NCBI GenBank assembly: GCA_903878085.1
Contig: CAIRGJ010000035.1
Location: forward strand, 1 to 64,000
Length of the DNA stretch: 64,000 nucleotides
Source: an uncultured Hyphomicrobiales bacterium
Lineage (GTDB): Bacteria > Pseudomonadota > Alphaproteobacteria > Rhizobiales > Xanthobacteraceae
Reading direction: 5' to 3'
Below are positions 49,657-58,800 of this stretch, in pieces. The notes under the pieces are model-generated. The model made no database searches. It saw only the letters and a list, made by a program, of their open reading frames with translations, and was not told the DNA's origin. The position numbers and the translations under genes are program-made. The number at the start of each line of letters is the position of its first letter. Position 1 is the stretch's first letter.

Positions 49657-51194
49657 TTCTGGGCGATGCTCATTTCGAATTAGGCGGCGAAGCGCCCGGC
49701 GGCCGCGCGACGCTCGACGACTTTTTCCGCCGGGCCGCCCTGCGCGACATCGATGCCATCGCTTTGGCCGATCCGCCCAACCGCGAAAGTTTCACCGATG
49801 GCGCGCCGCGCCAGCTGACGTATGCGCAGGCCGACCGGGCCATATCGGCGACGGCCGCCAAGCTGCGGTGGCTCGGCCTGCAGACCGACGCCGTGGTGGC
49901 GATGCAGCTGCCCAACACCGTGGAAAGCATCATCGTGCTGCTCGGCGTCTTGCGCGCCGGCATGATCGCGGCGCCGCTGCCGCTGTTGTGGCGCAAGCAG
50001 GACATTGTCGGCGCGCTCAAGCCGCTCGGCGCCAAGGCGATCATCACGGCGTCGCGCATCGGCTCGGCCGCGCATGCCGAGATCGCGATGCAAGCGGGCG
50101 CCGAATTGTTTCCGGTCCGCTATGTCTGCGGCTTCGGCCGCGATCTGCCGGATGGCGTGGTGCCGCTCGACGGATTGTTTGCGCCCGCGGCGCCCGGTTT
50201 CGAACAGCCGCCGGCGCGCTCGGGCGACGCCGCGGCGCATGTCGCGGTCGTCACTTTCGACGAAGGCGCCGGCGGCATCTGCGCCATGGCGCGCAGCCAG
50301 CGCCAACTGATCGCCGGCGGCCTCGGTCCCTATCTTGCGAGCGGCGCGGCGCAAGACGGAAAGCTGCTGTCGGCCATTCCGTCCGCCTCGTTCGCCGGAT
50401 TGTCGCTGACGCTGCTACCCTGGCTGCTTGGCGGCGGCACGCTGAACCTGCATCACGCCTTCGATCCCGACACGTTCGCCGAACAGGCCCGCGCGCAAGA
50501 CGGCGGCAGCGTCGTCGTGCCGGGTCCGGCGCTGGCCCAGCTCAACGACGCGGACGGCCTCGGCCGGCCGGCGCGCATTATCGCATTGTGGCGGTCGCCG
50601 GAACGGCTCGGCGGCGTAGCCAGTTGGCGTGGCGAGCCTGCGCTGGTGGATGTCGCCAGCTTCGGCGAGGCCGGGCTGATCGCGGCGCGGCGGGACGACG
50701 ATGGCTTTCCCGCGGCGATCCCGGTTGGCCTGGTCGGCGCACCGCACGGAGCGCCCGGCGCGGTCACGGTGTGCGAGACGCAGCGAAGTGCCGCCGGCAC
50801 GCTCATGCTGCGCGGCCCCATGGTGCCGGCGCAGGCTTTCCCGCCGGGCGCCGAGCAAGGCTTCGAGCCGCACCTCGACGTCGATGAAACGGGCTTCGTC
50901 GACACCCGCCTGCCCTGCAGGCTCGAACGCGACGGCAACAGTCTCAGCCTCACCGCGCCCCCGGCCGGCATGACCGGAATCGGCGGGTACCGCTTCTTGC
51001 AGAGTGCGGTCGATGCGGCGGTTGCCAGCGTCGATCCCAGCGCCACCATCGTTGCCTTGCCCGACGCCGTTTTGGGCCAGCGGCTGGCCGGCACCGCCAA
51101 ATACCGCGTCGCGCTCATCGCGGACCTGCAATTGCGGGGCCTCAATCCGCTGATCGGCGGGGCATTCCGCCCGCGCGCGGTCCGAACCGCATGA
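49653..51194 (+). CDS. Degenerate acyl-CoA-synthetase-like (AMP-binding family) protein
   Basis: The 513-residue protein has the N-terminal architecture of adenylate-forming enzymes (LTYAQADRAISATAAKL; MQLPNTVESIIVLLGVLRAG; PLLWRKQDI). The ATP-binding loop that normally reads TSGTTGxPKG is replaced around residues 199-216 by VTFDEGAGGICAMARS, and the C-terminal catalytic lysine motif is not seen. It is therefore probably not an active synthetase and may bind a CoA or acyl ligand. It is translationally coupled to the binding protein upstream. Its stop codon is supplied by a palindromic repeat. Confidence 0.75.
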   Translation: MILGDAHFELGGEAPGGRATLDDFFRRAALRDIDAIALADPPNRESFTDGAPRQLTYAQADRAISATAAKLRWLGLQTDAVVAMQLPNTVESIIVLLGVLRAGMIAAPLPLLWRKQDIVGALKPLGAKAIITASRIGSAAHAEIAMQAGAELFPVRYVCGFGRDLPDGVVPLDGLFAPAAPGFEQPPARSGDAAAHVAVVTFDEGAGGICAMARSQRQLIAGGLGPYLASGAAQDGKLLSAIPSASFAGLSLTLLPWLLGGGTLNLHHAFDPDTFAEQARAQDGGSVVVPGPALAQLNDADGLGRPARIIALWRSPERLGGVASWRGEPALVDVASFGEAGLIAARRDDDGFPAAIPVGLVGAPHGAPGAVTVCETQRSAAGTLMLRGPMVPAQAFPPGAEQGFEPHLDVDETGFVDTRLPCRLERDGNSLSLTAPPAGMTGIGGYRFLQSAVDAAVASVDPSATIVALPDAVLGQRLAGTAKYRVALIADLQLRGLNPLIGGAFRPRAVRTA

Positions 51195-51258
51195 TCCCGA
51201 AAAGCATGCCCTCGGGCTTGACCCGTGGGTGGGCACCGGTTTTCGGGAAAGATCGTGC
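51189..51258. repeat. Dispersed palindromic repeat, copy 3, with an inserted hairpin
   Basis: The unit starts GCATGATCCCGAAAA and ends GGTTTTCGGGAAAGATCGTGC, as in copy 1. Its centre is enlarged by a CTCGGGCTTGACCCGTGGG segment that resembles the GGGCTTGACCC hairpin at 37,664. The first bases include the stop codon of the upstream gene. Confidence 0.8.
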
Positions 51259-51334
51259 GCAGACAAAGAGCCGCGTAATCTTTCATTGTCGTTGACGAGG
51301 TATTAAGAGCCGCCCGCTACGGTCACGCAGCTTG

Positions 51335-51383
51335 GCGCATGCCCCCGAAAAGTGGATACCGGTTTTCGGACAAGGTCATGCGC
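51335..51383. repeat. Dispersed palindromic repeat, copy 4
   Basis: GCGCATGCCCCCGAAAA and GGTTTTCGGACAAGGTCATGCGC form the two arms. It lies 77 bases after copy 3, upstream of the degenerate GGDEF gene. The two copies fill most of the 220-base gap between 51,195 and 51,414; a promoter for the next gene must lie in or between them. Confidence 0.8.
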
Positions 51384-51414
51384 GCGTAAAATGTAACAGT
51401 GCGTGCGTGCCCCC

Positions 51415-52662
51415 ATGTCGCTTCAAGGCCCGATGATCGTGGTCGCCGAACACCCGGCGACCGACCTGGTTGCTGCGCTCGGCGCCGCCGGCGCCTTCCC
51501 GATCATCGAAGCCAATTGGACCGATGCGCCGACCGCTTTCGTTTCGGTCAAGCCATCGGCCGTGGTCATCGCCGAGCCCGGCCCGCCGCCAAGTGAATCC
51601 TCGTCGCGCATGCTCTGCCTCCAAATCGCAACGGCGCAAGGCGCGATCGTGCCGACACTGGCGTTCACCGATGCCGGCCACGACCCCGCCCTGCCAATCG
51701 CGCTGCCGGCCGACACGTCGTTGCCGGTGTCGCATGCCATCGCCCGGCTGCAATCGGCGATGCGGGTCCGTGCGCTGCACGCCACCGTGCTTCGCCGCCT
51801 CGAATTGGCCGCAGCGCAAGGCGGCAACCCGCCGGCGCTGCCGCTCAGCGATGCGCTCGACGACGCCACCGTGCTGATCGCCGGCCGCGGCCCGCATTAT
51901 GCGGCGCTCAGCGTCGCGATGGGCGAACGGGTCAAGATGGTCGGCGCGCTCAGCGTCGAAGGCGCTGCAAGGCTGCTCGACACGCAAGACATCGACGGCA
52001 TTGTGGTTGGCGATGGCTTCCCCGCCCGGGCGGTGGAAACCTTCCTGACGATGCTGGCGAACGAACCGCGCTTGCGCGATATCCCGGTCGCCGTGATCGG
52101 CGCAGCGCCGGACTTCTCCGACAGCCTGACCAATATCGATATCATCGACGACCCGGCCCGTCTGGTGGCACGCATGGTGCCGCTGGTGCGGATGCGGGCC
52201 TTCGAGGCGCGGCTGGCGCGCATGCTGGCGTCGCTCGACGCCGACGGTACCGTCGATCCGGAAACCGGCCTGATGACGCGCGACTCCTTCTGGCACGAGT
52301 TCGCCAAGGCCATGGCGGAAGCCACCGACCGCAGCCTGTCGCTGTCGATCGCGCGCTATTCGTTCGAGGACGTCATTAGCGAGCGCGCGGCACTCGATGG
52401 CGCCCGCCGGCTGACGCGCCTTACCCGCACCATCGATTTTGCTTGCCGCGACGACGACGGCGCGATCCTGGTCGTGTTCACCCAGACCAATCTACGCGAA
52501 GCCCACGGCGTGGCGCGCCGCATTGCCGCCGAACTGAAAAACGCGATGACGGCAAGACAGGCCCTCACCGCCAATGTCACTTTGGCCACGCGCAAAGCCG
52601 GCGACACTCTCGACAGCCTGATGCAGCGGGTGCTGGGCAGCCGCATGGTTGCCGCCGAGTGA
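51415..52662 (+). CDS. Receiver-like protein with degenerate GGDEF domain
   Basis: The 415-residue protein resembles PleD-type response regulators: a divergent first part, a receiver-like middle (DGIVVGDGFPARAVETFLTML; RDIPVAVIGAAP) and a C-terminal region starting DPETGLMTRDSFWHEF like a GGDEF domain. Where GGDEF should stand it reads RDDDGAILVVF, so diguanylate cyclase activity is unlikely. It could bind GTP or c-di-GMP or interact with another regulator. The ATG at 51415 is preferred to the GTG at 51403. Confidence 0.75.
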   Translation: MSLQGPMIVVAEHPATDLVAALGAAGAFPIIEANWTDAPTAFVSVKPSAVVIAEPGPPPSESSSRMLCLQIATAQGAIVPTLAFTDAGHDPALPIALPADTSLPVSHAIARLQSAMRVRALHATVLRRLELAAAQGGNPPALPLSDALDDATVLIAGRGPHYAALSVAMGERVKMVGALSVEGAARLLDTQDIDGIVVGDGFPARAVETFLTMLANEPRLRDIPVAVIGAAPDFSDSLTNIDIIDDPARLVARMVPLVRMRAFEARLARMLASLDADGTVDPETGLMTRDSFWHEFAKAMAEATDRSLSLSIARYSFEDVISERAALDGARRLTRLTRTIDFACRDDDGAILVVFTQTNLREAHGVARRIAAELKNAMTARQALTANVTLATRKAGDTLDSLMQRVLGSRMVAAE

Positions 52663-52700
52663 CAGGATCATTAGGCTAGTCCCAACAGGGAGCTAGCCGC

Positions 52701-53363
52701 ATGTCCGACAATCAGCCGGTCCGCATTGACGTCGTCTCCGACGTGGTCTGCCCGTGGTGCTTCATCGGCAAGCACCGCCTGGAAGCCGCGCTAAAATTGA
52801 AACCGGACATCGCGGTCGAGGTGCACTACCGGCCCTACTTCCTGAACGACTGGATTCCGCGCGAAGGCATTTCCCGCGAGGAATATCTGACCACCAAATT
52901 CGGCTCGGTCGAGCGCTACAAGGGCATCGCCCAACGGGTCGGCGCGGCCGCCGCGGCGGAAGGCCTGGTCTATGATTCCGACAAGATGAAGCGTCAGCCC
53001 AACACGCTCGACTGTCACCGCCTGATCCATTGGGCCGAAGCCATCGGCAAATCCGCCGCGATGAAGCAGAAGCTGATGGACCTGTATTTCACACAAGGCG
53101 CCGATCTTACCCAGTTCGATACGCTGGTGCAGGCCGCGAGCGACGTCGGGCTCGCTGCCGATACCGTGCGCGCCGATCTGGCGAGCGACAAGGACGTCGG
53201 CCTGATCGAGCAGGAAGCCCAGCAGGCCAAGGAAGCCGGCATCGAGGGCGTGCCCTGCTTCGTCTTCGGCGGCAAGTTCGCAGTGTCGGGCGCGCAGGCG
53301 CCGGAATATCTCGCCGACGCCATCGAGCGTATCGCCACCGGCAAATCCGTCGCCGCCGAATAA
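52701..53363 (+). CDS. DsbA-family oxidoreductase, FrnE-like
   Basis: The 220-residue cytoplasmic protein (no signal peptide) has the thioredoxin-fold active site CPWC (Cys17, Cys20) in DVVCPWCFIGK, the inserted helical domain, and the cis-proline segment EGVPCFVFGGKFAVSGAQ of the FrnE subgroup. Members are thiol-disulfide oxidoreductases or isomerases linked to oxidative stress. A GGGAGC stretch lies upstream of the start. Confidence 0.92.
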   Translation: MSDNQPVRIDVVSDVVCPWCFIGKHRLEAALKLKPDIAVEVHYRPYFLNDWIPREGISREEYLTTKFGSVERYKGIAQRVGAAAAAEGLVYDSDKMKRQPNTLDCHRLIHWAEAIGKSAAMKQKLMDLYFTQGADLTQFDTLVQAASDVGLAADTVRADLASDKDVGLIEQEAQQAKEAGIEGVPCFVFGGKFAVSGAQAPEYLADAIERIATGKSVAAE

Positions 53364-53381
53364 ACGCCGGGACTTAACGCC

Positions 53382-54485
53382 ATGCAGATCACCGCCGCCG
53401 TGGTGCGCGAGCGCTCGGGCCCCTTCAACATCGAGCGCATCGATCTGTGCGATTCGCGCGCCGACGAAGTGCTGGTCGAGGTCGTTGCCTCCGGCATGTG
53501 CGCGACCGATCTGCACGGCCGCGACGCCTACTACCCGACCCAGTTTCCGAAGGTGTTCGGCCACGAAGGCGCCGGCATCGTGCGCGCCATCGGCAAGGGC
53601 GTCACGACGTTAAAGAGCGGCGACCATGTCGTCATGTCGTATCCGTTTTGCGGCGAATGTCCGAACTGCCGTACGCACCGCCAAAGCTATTGCGTCGATG
53701 CCTTCCCGCTGAAGATGAATGGCACGCGCGCCGACGGTTCGACGCTGCATTCCAAGGACGGCAAGCCGGTCTACAGCGCCTTTTTCCAGCAGTCCTCGTT
53801 CGGCAACTTCACCATCGCCAACGAGCGCTACGCGGTGAAGGTACGCAACGACGCGCCGCTCGAACATCTTTGTGCGCTGGCCTGCGGCGGCCAGACCGGC
53901 GCCGGCGCGGTGTTGAACGTGATGAAGCCCGCGCCCGGCGACAGCTTCGCGGTGTTCGGCGTCGGTGCGGTGGGTCTGTCAGGGTTGATGGCGGCCAAGA
54001 TCGCCGGTTGCGACCCGATCATCGCCGTCGATGTGCACGAGCATCGCCTGGCGCTGGCGCGCGAATTTGGCGCCACCCACACCATCAATCACAGCGGCCG
54101 CAGCGACGTGGTCGCCGAAATCCGCAAGCTGACGGGATTGGGCGTGCGGTTCTCGCTGGAAACCTCGGCGCTGGCGCCGGTGTTCCGCGAAGCCGTCGAT
54201 GTGCTGATGCCGGCCGGCACCTGCGTGCTGCTCGGCAGCGCGCGCGCCGGCACCGAGGCCACGTTCGAAACGCCGTTCCTGCAGAACGGCCGCACCGTGC
54301 GCGGCGTCATCCAGGGCGACAGCGTGCCGCAAGAATTCATCCCGCGGCTCGCCGACTACGTCGTCGCCGGGAAATTCCCGGTCGAACGCATGATCACGTT
54401 CTACGACCTTGCCGACATCAATCGCGCTGCCGACGAGTCGAGCAAGGGTAAGACCGTCAAGCCGGTTATCCGGATGCCGCACTAA
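53382..54485 (+). CDS. Zinc-dependent alcohol dehydrogenase
   Basis: The 367-residue medium-chain dehydrogenase has the catalytic-zinc ligands in GMCATDLHG and GHEGAG, the structural-zinc cysteines CGECPNCRTHRQSYC, and the NAD-binding GVGAVGLSGL. The form resembles aryl-alcohol and S-hydroxymethylglutathione-type enzymes. It starts 19 bases after the FrnE-like gene, so the two may be cotranscribed. The alcohol substrate is not known. Confidence 0.92.
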   Translation: MQITAAVVRERSGPFNIERIDLCDSRADEVLVEVVASGMCATDLHGRDAYYPTQFPKVFGHEGAGIVRAIGKGVTTLKSGDHVVMSYPFCGECPNCRTHRQSYCVDAFPLKMNGTRADGSTLHSKDGKPVYSAFFQQSSFGNFTIANERYAVKVRNDAPLEHLCALACGGQTGAGAVLNVMKPAPGDSFAVFGVGAVGLSGLMAAKIAGCDPIIAVDVHEHRLALAREFGATHTINHSGRSDVVAEIRKLTGLGVRFSLETSALAPVFREAVDVLMPAGTCVLLGSARAGTEATFETPFLQNGRTVRGVIQGDSVPQEFIPRLADYVVAGKFPVERMITFYDLADINRAADESSKGKTVKPVIRMPH

Positions 54486-54512
54486 CCGTCACGCGGTAGT
54501 AACATCGTACGG

Positions 54513-55823
54513 ATGACGGCAACGTGCAATTGCCGTATGTGTATGCGCCAGCTGAGCGCCGCGGACGTCCCGGCCAACGATCGGACGCTACGCATGCAAG
54601 ACGAGCCAGTCTCGACAGCCGGCATAGACCGCGTTCTTGCGACCGGATTTCGGACGCTGCGTTTTCCGCCGGCGCTGGAAGCGTGCTTTGAAAAGGATAC
54701 CGGCCGCGCGCGCGCTCATTACCTAGCCGTTTCGGCCGCGATCCTTCTGTCGCTGAACATTTTCTATATCGCACGCGACCGCACCGTGATCGGCGACGTG
54801 TATTCGCTGGCGCTCTTCGTACGCTTCGGCCTTATCATTCCGCTCGGTATTGCCGGCTGCGCTATCGTCTGGTGTAACCCGCGTCCCTGGCTGAGGGAGG
54901 GCTTGGATGCCGCCCTTGTCGTCTTCATCGTCGGCGCACTTCTCTATCTTTACACCAGTAGCCGAAGTCCGCTCGCCGCCCATGCCCACTATTCGCTGCT
55001 GGTATTGTTGATCTTTCCCAACATCATTCAGCGCCTCCGCTTCTGGTATGCCCTGAGCAGCTCCGTCCTCGCCATCACGCTCTGTGCGGTGGCGATCCCG
55101 CGCATCGAGGCGATGCCGGAGCCGGCAGTCTACGGCGCCATCCTAACGCTTGCGACGGCGACGGCTCTGACCTTGATCGCCAATTGGCAGTTCGAGCACG
55201 ACGAGCGGCGCAGCTATCTGCTGAATTTGCGCGACGTTCTGCGGGGTGAGCAATTGACCGCGGTCAATCGCGATCTCACCGCCGTTTCGGTGCTCGATCC
55301 CCTCACCGGCCTGGGCAATCGCCGCCGGCTCGACCAATTCGTCGAGACATTGTGGGTGGCGCGGCATGAACAACACAGGCCGGTTGCATTCCTCATGATC
55401 GATGTCGATTTTTTCAAGAGCTTCAACGACGAATACGGCCATCAGACCGGCGATTCATGCCTCAAGGCCGTGGCCGAGGTCGTGCAGCAGCAATTGCGCA
55501 TCGGCACGGACTTGGCAGTTCGCTATGGCGGCGAGGAGTTTCTTGTCGTGTTGCCGGGCACGTACATGGCCGCCGCCATCGCCGTGGCCGATCGAATTCG
55601 CGGCGCAATTGAGCGCCTCGCCATCGCGCATGTGAAGTCGCCCGCCGCGCCCGTGGTGACGGTCAGCATCGGTGTCTCGGTGGTGTCGCCGGATGAGACC
55701 GACGACTGTGCCACGGCCGTCACCGCCGCCGACATCGCGATGTATACCGCCAAGCAGCTGGGCCGCAATCGCGTCTGGCCCCCTTTGGCAGACGTGCCGG
55801 ACGAAGTGCCAGAGCCCCACTAA
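54513..55823 (+). CDS. Membrane diguanylate cyclase (GGDEF)
   Basis: The 436-residue protein has about six membrane segments (residues 70-230) and a C-terminal GGDEF domain beginning DPLTGLGNRRRLD with the intact active site RYGGEEF. The inhibitory RxxD site five residues upstream is absent (IGTD instead). It should make c-di-GMP from GTP, controlled by an unknown signal at the membrane. It is convergent with mfd. Confidence 0.92.
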   Translation: MTATCNCRMCMRQLSAADVPANDRTLRMQDEPVSTAGIDRVLATGFRTLRFPPALEACFEKDTGRARAHYLAVSAAILLSLNIFYIARDRTVIGDVYSLALFVRFGLIIPLGIAGCAIVWCNPRPWLREGLDAALVVFIVGALLYLYTSSRSPLAAHAHYSLLVLLIFPNIIQRLRFWYALSSSVLAITLCAVAIPRIEAMPEPAVYGAILTLATATALTLIANWQFEHDERRSYLLNLRDVLRGEQLTAVNRDLTAVSVLDPLTGLGNRRRLDQFVETLWVARHEQHRPVAFLMIDVDFFKSFNDEYGHQTGDSCLKAVAEVVQQQLRIGTDLAVRYGGEEFLVVLPGTYMAAAIAVADRIRGAIERLAIAHVKSPAAPVVTVSIGVSVVSPDETDDCATAVTAADIAMYTAKQLGRNRVWPPLADVPDEVPEPH

Positions 55824-55835
55824 AGATGAGTTTGA

Positions 55836-58800
55836 TCAAGCCGCCTTCGCCCGCTCCGCGATACTGGCGAGCTTGCGGACGATCGCGGCGGTGCCCTTCA
55901 ATCGCTCTTCCGGGCGTTCCCAATCGTCGAAGAACACCAACTGCTGGTTCTTGGCGTCCTTCGGATCGGCCCGCATGCGCGCCTCCGAGCCCTGCTCGCG
56001 GATATAGGCGATCAGCCCTTCCGGATTGTTGAAGATATTGTCGCGGAACGCCAGCACCACGCCCTTCGGCCCGGCGTCGAGCTTCTCGACATTGGCGCGA
56101 CGGCACAGCGCCTTGATGGTGACGATCTGCAGCAGATGTTCGACCTCGAGCGGCAGCTTGCCGAAGCGGTCGGCCATCTCCGCCGCGAAGCTGTCGATCT
56201 CGCGTTCGTCCTCGATCTCCGCCAGCCGCCGGTACAGCGCCAAACGCACCGACAAGTCCGCCACGTAATCTTCCGGAATGAGCACCGGCGTGCCGATGGT
56301 GATCTGCGGCGACCAGTGGTCGGCGACCTGCGTGGTGATGCCGGCCTTGAGGCTGAGCACCGCCTCTTCCAGCATCTGCTGATACAGCTCGAAGCCGACT
56401 TCCTTGATGTGGCCGGATTGCTCGTCGCCCAAGAGATTGCCGGCGCCGCGAATGTCGAGGTCGTGGGTGGCGATCTGGAACCCGGCGCCGAGCGTGTCGA
56501 GCGATTGCAGCACTTTCAGCCGCCGCTCGGCCTGCGGCGTGATCGGCTTTTGCGCCGGCAGCGTGAACAGCGCATAGGCGCGCAGCTTCGAACGCCCGAC
56601 CCGGCCGCGCAACTGATAGAGCTGCGACAGCCCGAACATATCTGCCCTGTGGACAATGAGTGTATTGGCAGTCGGGATGTCGAGGCCTGATTCGATGATG
56701 GTGGTCGACAGCAGCACGTCGTATTTGCCGTCGTAAAAAGCCGACATAATGTCGTCGAGTACCGTCGGCGGCATCTGACCGTGGGCGACGCAGACGCGCA
56801 CTTCCGGCACGTTCTTGTCGAGGAAGTCCTTCGCGCCGGCGAGGTCTTCGATGCGCGGCGCGACATAGAACGATTGCCCGCCGCGGTATTTCTCGCGCAG
56901 CAGCGCCTCGCGCACCGTGACCGGATCGAACGGCGACACGAAGGTGCGCACCGCCAGACGGTCGACCGGCGGCGAGGCAATGATCGACAGATCGCGCACG
57001 CCGGTGAGCGCCAGTTGCAACGTGCGCGGGATCGGCGTCGCCGACAGTGTCAGCACATGCACCTCGGCACGCAGCGTCTTGAGCTTTTCCTTGTGCGCGA
57101 CGCCAAAGTGCTGCTCCTCGTCGACCACCACCAGCCCGAGGTCCTTGAACTTGATGCCCTTGCCGAGAATGGCGTGGGTGCCGACAACGATATCGGCGCG
57201 GCCGTCGGCCAGATCGCTCTTGACCTGGTTGAGTTGCGCGTTCGGCACCAGCCGCGACGCCTGCACCACGTTCACCGGAAAACCGCGGAAGCGTTCGGTG
57301 AAGGTCTTGAAGTGCTGGCGTGCCAACAGCGTGGTCGGCACCACCACGGCGACCTGCTTGCCGTTGATCGCCGTGGCGAAGGTGGCGCGCAACGCCACTT
57401 CGGTCTTGCCGAAGCCGACGTCGCCGCAGATGAGCCGATCCATCGGCTTGCCGGCGCCGAGGTCCTTGAGCGTGGCGTCGATGGCCGCGAGTTGATCCTC
57501 GGTTTCCTCATAGGGAAATCCGGCGCAGAATTCGTCATAGGCGCCCGGCCCAATGCTAAGTTTCGGCGCGTCGCGCAACAGCCGCTCGGCGGCGATCTTG
57601 ATCAACTCGCTGGCGATCTCGCGGATGCGGCTCTTCATCCGCGCCTTGCGCGCCTGCCAGTTGCCGCCGCCGAGGCGATCCAGCTCAACCGTGCTCTGCT
57701 CGGCGCCGTAGCGCGACAGCAGGTCGACGTTCTCGACCGGCAGGAACAGCTTGGCGCCTTCGGCGTAGTGAATTTCCAGGCAGTCGTGCGGCGCGCCGGC
57801 CGCGGTGATCGCCTGCAGGCCGACAAAACGGCCGATGCCGTGATCGACATGCACGACCAGATCGCCGGCGGCGAGGCTGGTGGCCTCGGCGATGAAATTA
57901 TCGGCGCGCTTCTGGGCGCGGCGCGGCCGCACCAGACGGTCGCCGAGAATATCCTGCTCGCTGATAACCGCGACCTCGCCGGTCTCGAAGCCGGATTCGA
58001 TGCCGAGCACTGCGAGCCCAACGGTATGCTTGGGCAGCGCCAGCGCCTGCGCCCAGGATCCGACCGGCGACAGATTGTGCAGCTTGTGGTCGGCCAGCAC
58101 GTGGCCCATGCGCTCGCGCGCGCCTTCGCTCCACAGCGCGATGGCGACGCGCTTGCCGGATTCCTGCAAGCCGAACACATGCTTGCTGACCGCCTCGAAC
58201 ACATTGGCGTTCGGTGCGGCGCGCTCGGCGGTGAAGTTGTGCCCGGCGTGGGCGCCGACATCGATCACGTCGCGTTCTTCCGGCACCGAAAAAGGCGTCA
58301 GCTTCGCCATCGCCGACGCGCCGAGCCGCTCTTTCCATTCGGCTTCCGTCAGATAAAGCCGGTCAGGCTTGAGCGGCTTGTAGGACGGCGTCATACCTTC
58401 GCTCAGCGCCGTCTTGCGGGTTTCGTAATAGTCGGTGATCTGCGTGAAGCGCTCATGCGCGGCGTCCTGGTCCAGATGCTCCAGCGCCAGCGGCGTGCCC
58501 GGCAGATAATCGAAAATCGTATCGAGCGTGTCGTGGAACAGCGCCAGCCAATGCTCCATGCCCGGATAGCGGCGGCCTTCGCTGACGGCCTCGTACAACA
58601 GGTCGTCGGGCGTGGTGGCGCCGAACTCGGCGACATAGCCGGTGCGGAAACGGCGAATGGTGTCGGTGATAAGCTGGAATTCCGCGACCGGCACCAGGTC
58701 GAGCCCGCGCATCGTCATTTCGCTACGCTGGGTCTGCGGATCGAAGGTGCGGATGGTCTCCAGCGAGTCGCCGAAGAAATCGAAGCGCACCGGCATGTCC

